A DNA stretch of 64,000 nt from Synchiropus splendidus. Taxonomy: Eukaryota; Chordata; Actinopteri; Syngnathiformes; Callionymidae. The notes under the pieces are model-generated. The model was not told the origin of the DNA, ran no database searches, and saw only the letters and a program-made list of their open reading frames with translations. The stretch's first letter is position 1; the number at the start of each line of letters is the position of its first letter. The position numbers and the translations under genes are program-made. Location: positions 57,600,937-57,664,936 of the forward strand of contig NC_071334.1 of the NCBI RefSeq assembly GCF_027744825.2, in the 5' to 3' direction. This document shows, piece after piece, positions 1 through 13,130 of the stretch.

Positions 1-2639
1 CACTCTTTTCTAAATAACTTGCTCTTTCTGGCATTTTTTGATGCAAATTCTTCAACGATTTCTGCAAAAGAAATTTGCCGCCCAATTGAAGAGTTGATGC
101 TGATGACAGCAAGGCAGCAGATGAGTGGACTGGTTGATGTGTGGCTGCGAGAGCTTCAGCTACACAGTGGAAGTACACAAACCCCGAGGGTGTCCCAGTC
201 TCTGCCGATGTCAGCGGTGAACACATAACAAACCTGATATCACCTGTGTTTTGTCACTCGGCACGATGATGATCTGCAGATGTGTAGATCTGTCCTCAAC
301 TTCCTTCACTCGGGTCATTTCAATTTAACAGACTGAAAGGGCTCCCTGCTACCTGTCATCCTTTTTTCATGGCCCAGTTCGCCCGTGCCTAAAGTGCCAG
401 TGAGGATACCTATCTGGAGGATACTGGGATAAACGTGTGTCACCTCCTCTTGTGTGGCAAACGAAAATGAGGAGGGAGTTCTTGTTTATTTTTTGCAATG
501 CATCTTAGCCTCGTTTTTATTTGTCAACTATAAGGTACATTCACTTAGTTTTCATCAGTGCTATTAAAACATTAGTGCCGTCTTCGTCTCGTCTTTGTTA
601 TAGGAAAAAGGCCGAACACATTTCGTCTCATCTGCTGAAATTAACACTGGTTGATATAAAGGTTATGTTCGCTTGTTTCTTGGATCCTGACTTTTTCCTA
701 TTTCTCTCTTGTTTTCTGGACAATCTCCCAGATTTATTTTTTGTGCCTTTTTGACCTTCTTGTTTTTTTGTTTTTGACCTGCGCTTGTTAGTCTCTGCCT
801 CTTTTTGTTGAGGTGGTGTATTTTTGTTCGTCCACTGCAGCCGGTGACTGTTTACCTCCACTGCAGACTCTTGTTCAGAGTTAGTTCGCATTGCCTGAAT
901 CGCTGGGGATTGTTTTGGATATTGCCCCCTTTCTGCTTTTTTTGTATGGACTATACTGTATATGAATTACAACTTTTGTCTTTTGAACATGAGATTTTAT
1001 TATTGTGAACCCTAACTCTGCCTCTTGGTGTCTAGTTTGGCTCCTGGGTGTCTTTCAGCGTCACTCCTGACAAATACACATTTATGTCGACAGAACTTTT
1101 GCTCTGAGTAGATGAGGCAAAGCATTTTCTGCAGGCTTGTTTTTGAACTCATTTACTACTCCAAGAATTCACACCGTTCTTTCACCAGCCAATATTTTCT
1201 GTGCTGTTGTCCGATCGAGGTCATTAATGGTGTTTCTCATGTGGGGGAAAAGAAACAAAGCTGGGTAAGTGAGTGGAAATGAGTGGCTTGGAGGAGCAGC
1301 ACATATGTTGCTCGCCCAGCAGGAGCAGGGAGCAGATTAGTATTCTGGCTTTGGGATGAGGAGATGCAAGCAGAACTTTGGACGAGCGCTGCCTTGTGAT
1401 CTGAGACAGCAAAATCTTCTCATTCAAATCATCTACAAAGGTACTGAGGGAGAGCAGAAGATCAAGTATGCTCTTTTAATCTAGTGGGGGAACTCAAATG
1501 TGGCTGAAGGTTGGAGAAACCAAGTTTGGGACAGTGATAAACATTGCATATGATTGTCGTATTCATGAACATAACCTCCTCAGGTCCATTTAGATTCATC
1601 CACACAGCATGCAGTAATTTCCAAAAGTCAAGTCAGTTCATTTGGACCTTCATCATGTGGCCTCCACTTCTCCTGAGGGTTCAGTGAATGAGGTAGATGA
1701 TCTAAAATAATGACAAAGATGTGTAAATATTGTTTCGTATTTAGCAGGATTTAAGGTTATTGGGATGACTGGAAAGCTAGATGGATCGCAGAAGGTTGAA
1801 ATAAACATTTATCATGTCAGCCATAGTATACAATATGCATTGGACAGAGTTGAAGAATTACTATTATTCAATTTTTTATTGCCAAAAAACAAACATATGA
1901 TCTGCAGCTTCAGTGCGCAGTGAAAACTCCACTCCAACAGAAGCCCCCAGGAGCTGATGTTCTCCTCTCACCCTGGTCTCCATGGTGAATTGGCGCTCAA
2001 GCGATTTATAACTTATATATCAAATTGAATAATTGATCATGTGGCTACATTAGCATTTTTATGCCTAATTGAAAAAGCAATTAGCCATCTGTTGATGAAA
2101 CATTTCTCTGGGCGCACGCTGACTGCTGTAAGCCAAAGACACACACCATCAAAGAGCGGCGGCAGACTCACAGCTGCCACCTCAGGACTGAGGTTAGGTG
2201 ATATCCCATCATCATGCCTGCGCTCTGATGCCATCCTCAGCTCCAAACTACAATCCTTCATTTCTCTCTTTCTGTTTTGGCTCGAACTCGTGTGTCTCGC
2301 TGTGTGTTCTCTGCCATCTGCTCCCCCACTGGGAGACACTGTGGACCCAGCGCAGTCCACTCACCTGTGACCGAACCATCTGACTGCAGTATTTAACGCA
2401 GTCGATGCCTACAATCATCACACTTTTCTTTAGAAGCGCATTAAGGCATGTGACTTCCTCATTAATTACAAACCATTATCTTACAACTCAGATTTTCGCT
2501 GCCTGCTGAGGGTCGTAACACGCGTGGGAACAAACAGCACTTTCAACTGGAGATGCTTGACAGTGAATCTCAATGCTTAAGGTGAAATATTACTACTCAA
2601 CTATGTTAGGATTTGCTTGAAGTCATCCGTCCCACAGTT
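1..2639. other. Gene-free left edge with decayed repeat sequence
   Basis: No reading frame here resembles a known protein, and the short open frames lack coding character. About 660-1075 is T-rich with repeated 'ctgcctctt', 'gtttttgacct' and 'cactcctgaca' phrases, similar in style to the 3' tails of retroelements common in teleosts; I cannot assign a family. An open frame at 19-228 could be the end of an exon, but it has no recognisable product. The overlapping open frames on both strands near 2037-2370 look like chance. Confidence 0.4.
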
Positions 2640-3262
2640 TATTTATTTATCATTCATCCATCCATCCTTCCATCCATTCATCCTTATCTGCTTATCCGTT
2701 GCTGGGTCGTGGGGGCAGCAGTTTCAGAAGGTGTCGCTGAACACAACATCCAACAGCTCCCACTCGAGGATCCCAAGAAGCTCCCACGCCATTGTAGAGA
2801 TATAATCCCTCCACCTGGTCCTGAGTGGACCCCTCGGTTTCCTCCCAGCTGGCTGTGCCTGAAACACCCCCAAAGGGAGGCGTGCTGGAGGTGTCCTTTT
2901 GAGATGGCCAAACCACCTCAACTGACTCCTTTCAATGGGGAGAAGCAGCGGCTCTACTCCGAGTCTCTCCTGAGTGACAAAACTCCTCACCCTATCTCTA
3001 AGGGAGATGCCCGCCACCTGTCGGAGAAAACTTATTTCAGCCACTTGTATCCAGGATCTTGTTCTTTCGGTCATGACCCACAGCTCATGACCATAGGTGA
3101 TAGTTGGGATGAAGATTGATTGTTACCAGAGAGCTTTGCTCTCAGCTCTCTCTCACACACTACAGTGTAGTAGAGCGACTGCAATACCACCCCAGGAGTG
3201 CCAATTCGCAGACCAATTTCCAACTCCCTTCCCCCCCGACTCGAGAACAAGACCCCAAGATA
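2640..3262 (-). mobile_element. LINE 3' fragment (reverse transcriptase C-terminus), degenerate
   Basis: Read on the minus strand, the frame at 2724-3074 encodes the C-terminal tail seen in many fish non-LTR retrotransposon polyproteins: IERSQLRWFGHLKR, then RTRWRDYIS, then a WELLGI-type segment. The same match continues beyond that frame to about 3262, and frameshifts interrupt it. The 2640-2710 end carries the 'atccatccttccatccatt' stretch typical of this element's 3' terminus. Only the last ~600 bp remain, so it is a dead 5'-truncated copy. I infer a Rex or L2-like family; the exact clade needs a repeat library search. Confidence 0.8.
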
Positions 3263-3889
3263 CTTAATTGATAATTGATTATTTATTTCTGTGCCTTAAA
3301 ATCAAAAAATAATTGGAATATGAGTTGAATTATAAGGAGGTTCTGTCCTGCTTTTTATGAACCAATTTAACCCTGGTTCACCTTTTGCATCTTCAATATA
3401 TCATATATTCATTTATTTACAGTAGGGTATTATTCAACAGTAGATCACAATATTCAATATTAATATGTTGAAAATTGGGTATTACAAGGAGCAACTGAAG
3501 AGTCATTTGAAGTTTCACTTGTTTTACTAAGCCCGTTGTGTCAGGGTGTGATGAGCGCGGGTGAGTGAGAGCTCCATGCTGGTGATGTGAATTCGGTGAC
3601 ACTTTCGACATATGAAGCAAAATACTTGCTGATATTTACTATTGATCAGTAATTATGGTGTTGTTTCGAGTGAGTACCTGGTAACCATTCCCAGGTTAAA
3701 TATATTCAGCCTTAAGAAGAGATAAATCATTACTTCATAATGTAATGATTTAGCTGTAGCTGGATAATATGCTGCTAATATGTGTGTGAATAAGTAAGTT
3801 ATGGATAGTAATATCTGTTTCCTAAACTAAAGTGTAACTGTAGTTTCATGTAACTTATGTCAGGTGTGGTCAGCACTGCAGATTTATCA

Positions 3890-4024
3890 CTTCATGAAGC
3901 ACTGTCCTCACTTTCAGAGCCCACTAAATGTCATTCTGTTATTTGAAAGGAAGCTCAAATAATTTGAAAACTAACAGTGCCACCTACTGAGGTCTTAAAC
4001 TGAGCACGCTGCTTCATGAAGCAT
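3890..4024 (+). repeat. Small dispersed repeat with palindromic ends, copy A
   Basis: The segment starts with the palindrome 'gcttcatgaagc'-type sequence at 3890-3900 and ends with a second one at about 4013-4024. Its left part (tgtcctcactttcagagccc, then actaaatgtca) matches the repeats at 8025-8080 and 57274-57321, which lie in the opposite orientation. The short length and palindromic termini resemble a MITE or SINE-like element, but no coding remnant or clear target-site duplication is visible. Confidence 0.5.
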
Positions 4025-6032
4025 CAGCATCACTGCAGCGAGAATTGATGCACCACACGACCTGACACTGGCGGCCGAGAGCAGCGTGTTCTCTTCTGCA
4101 CCAATTGTGTGAAACATTGCTGTGTTTTATTTTTGAAAGACCAGGAATACACATATGTGGAGTTGGATTTGGCTTGAACATTGTGATCCAGCTAACAATT
4201 AGTATAGGAAAATAAATGATACGAGAGGTGTGTTTGAAGTCCAGTGGGTAGATAACAAGCAAAGAGAGATATGCTATATATGATCAATTATTTTGTCTCA
4301 AACTGTTACAGTGGTACAGGTTGGCAGTGATGGGTTCAAACTGAGAAAGGGAGTAGCAATAGTGTGGTGAAATGACGACATGAATGTATGAAGCCAGAGA
4401 GAAAAAGTGAGAGCAGAGCGGCGTTTTTATTCCTCATTTAACTACAGAATGTGTTTTAAATTGTGCTTTGTGCGCTAACCTTGAGTGTCCAGAAAGGTGC
4501 CTTTCAATATTAATATTACTTTAAGCTGTAAAAACTGAACGCAGGTTTGATAATAAATGGGTTTTAAAAGTCAGACTGGGAGTTTTGGCACGAACAGGGA
4601 GAAAATACGAAGCATGGATTTTCACAATCTGTGTGCATTAGAGAAGTTAACAACAAAAACTCTTGTCTGTTTGCTGCATTTTCGAAACATCTATTTCTAA
4701 AATATTATTTTGACAAGATGGACAGCAGTGTGATGGTATTGGGATCACAGACGAGGTCAACACTGCTTCCGCAAAACAGGAATCATGTGAGTAAAGAAAG
4801 GTTTGCGGAGGTGGCGAGAGCGATGCCCACACAAGCAAGATGTCTGTGAGGTATGATTTACAGCACTCGGCTGCCAATTCAATGAGGGCAAAACAGGAAA
4901 ATGAAGAGACCAACTGACTTTTTTTTTTCAAACTTGTATGCTTCAGCTGAGGAGCTGGGTGAGGCACGACTGCTCTGAGCCTAAAAAAAGTGACTAAAAC
5001 ACTGGTCATTTTTTGTGAACAAGGAATCACCATTGTTGATTAGGAAAATAGTTGGAAATTTAAATGAAAACTAAAATAATTGTAAATAAACAACTGACGT
5101 TTTTATTGTTATCAAGAGGATTTAAAATAGTGAGGAGGATTTTCACATCTGCAAGAACTGAAGAGAGTGTTGACAGTGAAACATCGCCATTGTCATTTCA
5201 ATGTTTGCCATGTTCACAGTATTTATGCAGGAAGTATTGTCAGAACAATATGCATCAGTAAATATCACTCTGAATGCGGGACATTTTCAGAGAAACACAA
5301 CATGTCTCTCCTCTACGCTGAAATGAAATGAAAGGTAGTGAGACAACCAGCAGAGCTCGCTGAGAGAAGTTGTTCAGCCCGAAGAGAATGCTGGGGGCAT
5401 GAGAGTGTCAGGGGGCCCAGCAATGCCAATGGCTCTGCAGGGGAGGAGGATGGTGGTGAGCGAGAGACAGAGGGCATTGGAAAATCGATGACCTTGCCGG
5501 CCTGCGGGATAGGCTTCACAAGGAAGCTGTTTTCACTATTTTTACAATTTTACTATTATCCCTTAACGAAATGACGTGAGATCAGTGAACTTGAGAGAAG
5601 GTAAACTTTACTTCGAAGGACTGAGCGTTCACAGAAGCAACAGTGAAGGCTGACTGCAGACCGATGCATCAAGGTGTCCTTTATAAGGTGAGTCTGCATT
5701 CCTGCCTTCCAAAGCAGCTGAGAAGCCACCCTGCAGCAGGCTCTTGCTTTGTTAGGAAAAAAAACAAAAAACATCTGAGTCAAATAATAGTTAACAGAGA
5801 TGAACTCAGTAGCTGCTGCCACAATAACACCATCAGATGCAGGAGTCTCCTGGGTAGTTGTTTTTTATCCAGCTGACCCTGATAATTGAAAAAATTGTTC
5901 TTTTATTTTTTTATTTTTATAATGATTCCTTCCATTACTATAAGCTAAATGTCTACAGTTTTTTCATCTTCTTTTAGTTGTATCAGTCGTGTAACTAACT
6001 TTCACACATTTATAACATTCATTCATTCAAAC

Positions 6033-6036
<4 letters not shown>

Positions 6037-6091
<55 letters not shown>
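6037..6091. repeat. (AT)n microsatellite
   Basis: About 27 uninterrupted AT dinucleotides in AT-rich, gene-free DNA. The long isoleucine-tyrosine open frame crossing it is an artefact of the repeat. Confidence 0.97.
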
Positions 6092-6093
<2 letters not shown>

Positions 6094-7902
6094 TGTGTGT
6101 GTTAAGACTTGCCTCTTGATTATATAAGTAGAACCACATGAATTTTGATCCCTGAGAAGTATTTTGCTCACATTCGGCAAGCGCTGTGTGTTGTGCAGCG
6201 AACTGCACCGCTCCCCAGCGCAGCTCTCTGCACGGCACGGTAAGAAACACCACAATACTCCACTGATTAATAAGCTATTAGTTTTGCAAACAATTGTTTA
6301 AAGTTTGAATCTTATTTGCGTCAGACATCCCATTGATCACAGCGAGCTTCCATGCCGCGAGTCCATACCGGACATCGATGGCACCCTGCTGGACAGCTCT
6401 GATGGAGGAAGCCTTCTCAGCGAGTGGTAATCTCAGCCCAGGAAAGGTCAGCAGAGAAGACGTGTTGACACACCCCACAGCAGCTCTGTGGATGGTCAGG
6501 GGTGGATGCGGTGAAATCAGCCACTCTTTCATTCTGAAATCGGTCTGTTGGTGATGTGGCACAGTTCGCAAACATGAAGATGACTGTCATGTGGAAGTTT
6601 CAGCTTTAAAAAAAATATGTACACAATAATAATGTCATGAAAAAAAGTATTACAAAGTAGATGTAGAAAGGGGATGTTAAGCAAAATGAATACGTCCATC
6701 GAAAACCTCAGCGAAGCCAGAGGTAGGTGACGAATGACCGGAGCGTGAACCCTGAGATGTTGTCATTTATCTTTATCGATTCCATGCACATGTTGTTATC
6801 AGACTGCCACGATTCTTTTGCAAGCCACTTAATTTATTCATCCTTTACCCCGTCCACACCTGACCTCAAGTGTTGCCCCCCAGTTATCTCTTCTTCTTCT
6901 TCTTTTTCTCCAGCGCTCCTCACCTGTCTGCGGCTTCATTTCATCCTCACCTCCCCTGAATCTGGTCCAGGCCTCCTTCCCTTCTGCACGCCGTCTCGCC
7001 TTCACACCACTATCCCCACCTCCACTCTCCAGGCAGCCAATTAATCTTCCCTTGTACTAATTCCTCATGAGTGCCATTTAGTGGCAGCTCACTGGGAGGA
7101 TCCATGAGGATTTAATGTGTTTATTAAAAGTTTGACGGCTGGTCGATGGAGGCTTGTCTCCTCCCTGCAGCCAGCTCTCTGTCTCTGCCAGCAGGACACT
7201 GCACGGCATGTGTGTGAGTGTGTGCGCGTGCGTGCGTGCACGTCTCTGGGTGGCTGCTTAGTAAATTATTTTAAAAATTTGACACACTGTGTGGAGTCAT
7301 TTCTCTGCACCGTGGAGGTCCACAGGGGCCTATTCCAAATGATTTTGGGAGCCGGGATATTCATTTTAAAAACATTAGTTACACTCAAGTATGATTTAAT
7401 GCTATTTAGAATGATGCTATTTAAAGTTGATCTAAGAAGATTTTACGACTTTGTAATACTGAAGTAACTTCAGGCAGACATCACCCGTCCAGTGGAATGA
7501 ATCCGCAATCCTGCCGTTTGGTTCCAGTGTCTCCATCGTGCTCAATTGACTTGGCAAATATAGAGATGCAATGATAATCGAGAATGTTTGATCATGCAAG
7601 CAAAACAGTTTATTCCAGGCGTCAAACGCCACACAAACTTGGACCGGACCATTTCAGCACAGGGCCTTCTGACCAGTCGGCACATGGACCGATCCGACTG
7701 CAGGAAACTGATGTTGGAGCTGAAGGATCCTTGGTGACGTGTCCTCCATGCTGAGACTGAATGTTTGTTGCGGTTAAGAAGCAAGCACCCAGCAGTACAG
7801 GAACCATATTGCGCAGTTCCAGATTTAAGTGGCCACAAAACACAACAGAGGAACCTTGTTTCAACAATTTCAAACTCTGGAGTTACTTTTAGTTATGATT
7901 AG

Positions 7903-8085
7903 ATGATGTTTCATCAAACAGTGTTGATGACAGTGTCCTTTCATCATGCTACTGGATGATGCTCTTAGTTTAGAAATGATGTGAGGTTTCACAGAAATAG
8001 TTTTTTTAAGACCAAATATAACACAGTAGACATTGTCATTTTGTGGCCTCTGAAAACTAGGACATTGTTTCATGATACCTCATCT
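7903..8085 (-). repeat. Small dispersed repeat, copy B
   Basis: The minus strand from about 8080 reads 'tatcatgaaacaatgtccta', then a 'ttttcagaggccac' phrase, closely matching copies at 3890 and 57321. A related 'gtttcatcaaac' motif lies near 7903-7915 and may mark the other end. This copy seems more diverged or enlarged than the other two. Confidence 0.5.
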
Positions 8086-8499
8086 GCCCATCACAGTTTA
8101 GAACCATCCTCCCTGCAGAGGACGTGTTCACACAGAAGACATCACTGCTGCATGACCAAAGCACTGAGACACACACAAACAAACAATGACTGCAGTCTTA
8201 TTTAAGTGTAAAATAAAATAAAATAAGGTGCTTATGGCGGACTTCTCCATCACACAACATCAGATGCTTCCCACCACATTGACGGATTTGATGAATAAAC
8301 AGTCAGGTACATTGGACAGTGACATAGCACAGCACAAAAAATGACCTACTCAGTCTTGTGACTACAGTTGGTTCGATGCTTAAATTCAGCACCACGGAGA
8401 GTTCCAATAAGCAACTGCAACAGTTGATGCAAAGACCTGAATTCATCACCTACGTTTTATTTTTAATTGGTTACCCAGTTGAGCATGATTATGAAGTAC

Positions 8500-8734
<235 letters not shown>

Positions 8735-10433
8735 ATTAAATTAATTAATTAAATTAATTGAAATACCATATTGTTGAACTACTGGGAGCTAAAAATAAAC
8801 ATCCCCCCCCCCACCACTACTATTTCTGAGAACTTGATTTGCCCGGACTAAGTGCAGATGGCCATGTTTTTATTTATTTATTTATTTATTTATCAATTTG
8901 TTGTGGAGAGACCTCGCACTCAGATCTAGCGGTAGCACTCGGAAGTGATACATCCTCATTTCTCAATGCCGTGGCATCAAAGCGAGGAGCACTTAGTGAG
9001 AGTCTCCAAAAAGATCTGAGAGGGTGGACGCTGTCCGCTGCGCCGCCTCACCGCTCCTGACAAAATATCTCCACCTGGTAATTGAAGTCTAGATTACAGC
9101 CCCGAGAGATGAAAGTGTCGCACAGATCATTGTTGATTCCACAGCAGAGGAAACATCTGCTTTTGTTTATATTGCTGGAACTGCGTGTGTCTGACAAATG
9201 CATGAGTCCTTTCTTATTTATTCTCTTTACATGGAGACAATTTTATCAAGTGTCTATTGTTTGTCTGCTTCTTTATTTCATTTCAATATGATTTATTTTT
9301 GACTGTGAAACACACACACACACACACATCAGGGACCCCCTTGTGGTAAGAGTGTCACCTACGCCCCTTTGCCATGTGACACCCAACCAGGGGCCCTGTG
9401 CTGGTGCAAGATGGTCCCTGCGACAGTTGAGGTGCTGAAACACCTTCAGCAATTATAACCTAACACAGATGAAATTCTCTAATGATGATACTCCAAGAAG
9501 AGTGTGTCATCTACGAATGGCTAGTCTGCACTCAACCAGTGGTAGTAACTATGTTTTTATATACAATCTGAATCTGCACAGTGCTTCAACACACTTTTCC
9601 GATACTTCTCTATCTCAGTATATAACAATGGTGGATCACAGTTCGCCTCCCGTCTAGATTCAGTTCAGTCTATTTGCAGAATCAGGTGGTAGGTTACCTC
9701 CCGCCGGATGATTGGTCACCAGCTGTTGACCAGCAGATCTGGGGTGACCCTCCACTGTCTTTGATGGCGCTGGCATCTAAAATAGCTGGGCTTTGCTTGT
9801 GAAGTACAAGGTATGCTGAGGTGGTTATAAAACTTAAAACACTATGAGAAAATGAGGACAAATACAGTGTATCTTTTCATCTCTAATATTCAGCAAAGTC
9901 AGCAAAAACAAATAGAAAATTCTGGCCTTGTTGTTCTAGGGTTAAAGCTTAAAACTGCTGAGATAAAATTGGGGTGCATGAGTGGAACATACAGCGTTTT
10001 TACTCACCTAGTGCAGAGGTTTGATGAGATGGAAAATTAGAGGTTTATAATGCTCATCTATAAGGTGCAAACAGCTTCCACTGTGGGTGACGGCCGATCA
10101 CTGTGGCTTTTGATCCCATAAATCCAAAAAATAAATAAAAATAAAAAAACAACATGGAACAATAAAGAAACAGTTCAGACGAGGATCTCTGAAATACAGT
10201 TTTTAATTCCCAGTCAACGAAAACTGCAGACACAATATCAGCGTTTCTTTTTTGTGTGGCGTGCAGGGAAATGAAATGAATAATAGTGATTAAACATTTC
10301 ATGGAAAATCTGCTTTGCTGAAGACCTTTCCGGCCGTTAAAAAGTGAAGATGGGACCTAAATCTTAGCCATAATTAAAAGGGCAATGAGGGATTTGCAGC
10401 ATCTGGCTGAAGGGCAGTGGTGTGATGTACAGC

Positions 10434-10472
<39 letters not shown>
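10434..10472. repeat. (GA)n microsatellite
   Basis: A short, once-interrupted GA tract in gene-free sequence. The Arg-Glu-rich open frames through it are repeat artefacts. Confidence 0.95.
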
Positions 10473-10473
<1 letters not shown>

Positions 10474-11089
10474 TTCTGACGTCTGTGGATATTACTACAG
10501 CTACTTCAAGCAGCACTTACACACACACACTCACAAAAATGCATTTCTCGGTAAAGGTCAGTGGAACCGAGCCTCTGACTGTGTGGGACCAGCATATCAC
10601 GTTTTCCTGTCATTTGTTTAGACTCATGAATTGTCTTTGAATGTATATCTTCATTATTAATCCTGTTAATGTATGGTTTTTTTTCTTGTTATTTAGAAAT
10701 GCAGATTGTCACTTCTATTTTATGGACACCTTCATCGATGTTCTCTGCTTCCTGCATGTGATATCAACCTTATGGTAACCTTCTATCAGAGCTTACCGCT
10801 TTTTTTCTAAAACGGGCAGTGTCCTTTCATTTGAGTACTCAGATACCAATACAGAGTGTGCCATTACACATTAAGACTTTTTTTTCATATATATCATTAT
10901 TTTAACAACATTCCTCAGTATGTTTTTCTTGTACAAGGGTGACAGTAACAAGTTTCACCTCAGTGCAAACATACATTTTACTGTTATAACTGACAAACAA
11001 AACTTGACAGCCGCTGCAAAGTGATATCATTTTCGTGGTATCTGTGGCATCGGAGCATGACTACGAGTACTCGCGCCCAGTATCAGACT

Positions 11090-11740
11090 AATACCCGATA
11101 GCGGTACTTTGGGGCTGTTTTTCTGCATGGGGAACAGGTCAACTGATCCATGTTCAGGGAAGAACAAACAGGGGCCATGTCACGTGACATTTTAAGCCAA
11201 AACCTCCTTTCCAGGATTGAGATGGCAGGCAGCTGGGTCTTCCAGCATGACACTGATTCCAAGCACACCACTCTAGCAACAAAGGCGTGGCTCCATAAAA
11301 AGCATTTCAAGGTCCAAGAGTGGCCTCGCCAGTCTCCAGGCCTCAACCCCACAGAAAAATCAGTGGAGGGAGTCGAATGTCTATGTTGCCCAGCAACAGC
11401 CCTGAAACATCACTGCTGTAGAGGAGATTTGCATGGAGCAATGGGCCAAAATACCAGCTGCAGTGTCTGCAGACCTGATGAAGACTTAGAGCCAACATAG
11501 GTTACAAAGTATTGAGTTCTGTTATCGACCAAATACTCACGGTGATTTACAAATCTTTTTTTTTTTTTTTTTTTTTAGAAATCCTGCAACCTGATTTCCT
11601 TATTATATTTTTTTTTTCATTTTGTCACTGATAGTTGAAGTGGACCTCTGATGAAAATTGCAGACCTCTGTCATCTTTCCAAGTAGGAGAGCTTGCAAAT
11701 TCAGTGGCTGAGCAAATACTTTTTTTTTGCTCCACTGTAC
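11090..11740 (+). mobile_element. Tc1-like DNA transposon remnant
   Basis: The frame at 11150-11500 contains the Tc1 transposase hallmark region: [13 protein letters not shown], then ATKAWL, then a [12 protein letters not shown] segment that corresponds to the second part of the DDE catalytic core and the 'SPDLNPIE' motif. Downstream, 11640-11740 resembles the terminal inverted repeat of a common teleost Tc1-like family (a 'cagtggagcaaaaaa' end when read on the minus strand). The left end and the N-terminal DNA-binding domain are missing and frameshifts follow the core, so the copy cannot encode a working transposase. Confidence 0.85.
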
Positions 11741-12639
11741 ATGTTGAAAGCACTGAAATCAGGATTTCATCTATTTTTTTAGACATTGCCAGACGCAACA
11801 ACAAATAATAGCTGATTTTTCTCTCAACTTTTTGTGTGTTTATCATCCTATCACACCATGCACAAATGCTAAACAATAAATACAAACGCATCCAGATTCA
11901 GATACGAAGCACAATCAGATTACCTTATCAGATTGTGTTTTGGACGACATGATCACACACACAGAGCGAGAAGTAAGATTGTATCAGCAGAGGAGCCCGG
12001 GACATCGCAGGACGACGAGTGTTTATTTAGCTAAGCTGCAGCAAACAAGATGAAGGAGGGGAAAAAAATGCCTGCTGTTGGTTCAGAGAGACCTGTGGGG
12101 ATATTTGTATATCTCTTATCTTTATTTGACCAGACTTGAGATTATCACTTGTCTTTTATAGAAACAAAGAAGTAGGTCATGTTTTCCTAAAAATATCTCC
12201 AATGCCTTCTGATTTCAGTCGTCCTCTCGCTCCCCTGTGACAGAGCGAAGGATTGGGGATATCATAGCGAGTACGTCTGGATGAGCGTTCACGTCCAACA
12301 GACCTCTCTGCAGACTTGTACAAAGAGCAGTTGAGGGAGCATGAAGTGCAGTGCAGCTTGAAATACATCAACAGTATATGTCCCTGGTTGTTGCTACCAA
12401 ACCTGAAGATGCCCCGAGAGATGTAATATTTCATCAGGTTCTTGTGTGGATGTTTAAAACACATACATATAAACACGTAGACATTGCTGATAAGCTGGTC
12501 GGCCATTATGATGATGAACGCCCTCCCGATTCAACCAGATATCTGCAATACAGCACGTAGGTATGAGAGCACGAGAGAGTGAAGAATAAAGAAGCACAAA
12601 GTCAGGTTTGACTTCATTTTTTTTTCATGTATTCTGTGA

Positions 12640-12866
12640 TGTACAGAGGAGAGAGAGCCAGTACATTGGCAGGAAGATGTTGAGGTTGGAACTGCCAGGC
12701 AGAAGGTGGAGAGGAAGGCCAAAGAGGAGATTGATGGAGGTGGTGAAGGAGGACATGAGGTTTGTAGGTTTGAGAGAAGAGGAAGCAGAGGACAGGGTGA
12801 GATGGAGGAAGATGATCAGCTGTGGTGGTGACCCCTGAAGGGAGAAGCTGAAAGGAAAAGAAGATA
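12640..12866 (+). mobile_element. RTE-like LINE 3' fragment
   Basis: The translated frame at 12608-12838 carries the tail typical of fish RTE-type reverse transcriptases: YIGRKMLRLELPGRRWRGRP, then a MEVVKEDM segment, then EDRVRWRKMI and a terminal CGGDP. It ends in 'gacccctgaagggagaagct' followed by an A-rich tail, as expected for the 3' end of such an element. It is a 5'-truncated dead copy of about 220 bp. Confidence 0.85.
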
Positions 12867-13077
12867 TTGTTGGCCAGTGCCAAGGAATGCTAAAAACGGA
12901 TTAGCTCAGATATACATTCTATAAATCCCCTTTTCAAGTATGTGGTTAATAACAACGTGAATTTTGTGAAGACAAATTTTGCAGCAAATGGCGTCACATA
13001 ATTTACTTAATACTCTTTAATACTCATGAAAACTGACAACCTAAAGACAGGGAGGTTGTTGACCCCCCCCACAAGTC

Positions 13078-13130
13078 AGTAGTTCTCAAATAGTGGGGCG
13101 CGACCCCCCGGGTGGGGGGCGGTTGATGGA
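13078..13130. mobile_element. Possible hAT-type terminal sequence
   Basis: The sequence 'cagtagttctcaaatagtgg' followed by 'ggcgcgaccccccgggtggg' resembles the terminus of hAT-family (Zaphod/ZBED-like) elements of vertebrates. I could not find a convincing second terminus or a transposase frame, so the extent is unknown. Confidence 0.4.

Noticed and set aside
628..891. Lysine-rich 87-codon minus-strand frame
   Set aside because: It is the complement of a T-rich low-complexity repeat tail and has no protein-like features.
2037..2370. Overlapping open frames of over 100 codons on both strands
   Set aside because: Neither translation shows family motifs or conserved blocks; mirrored open frames of this size are expected by chance.
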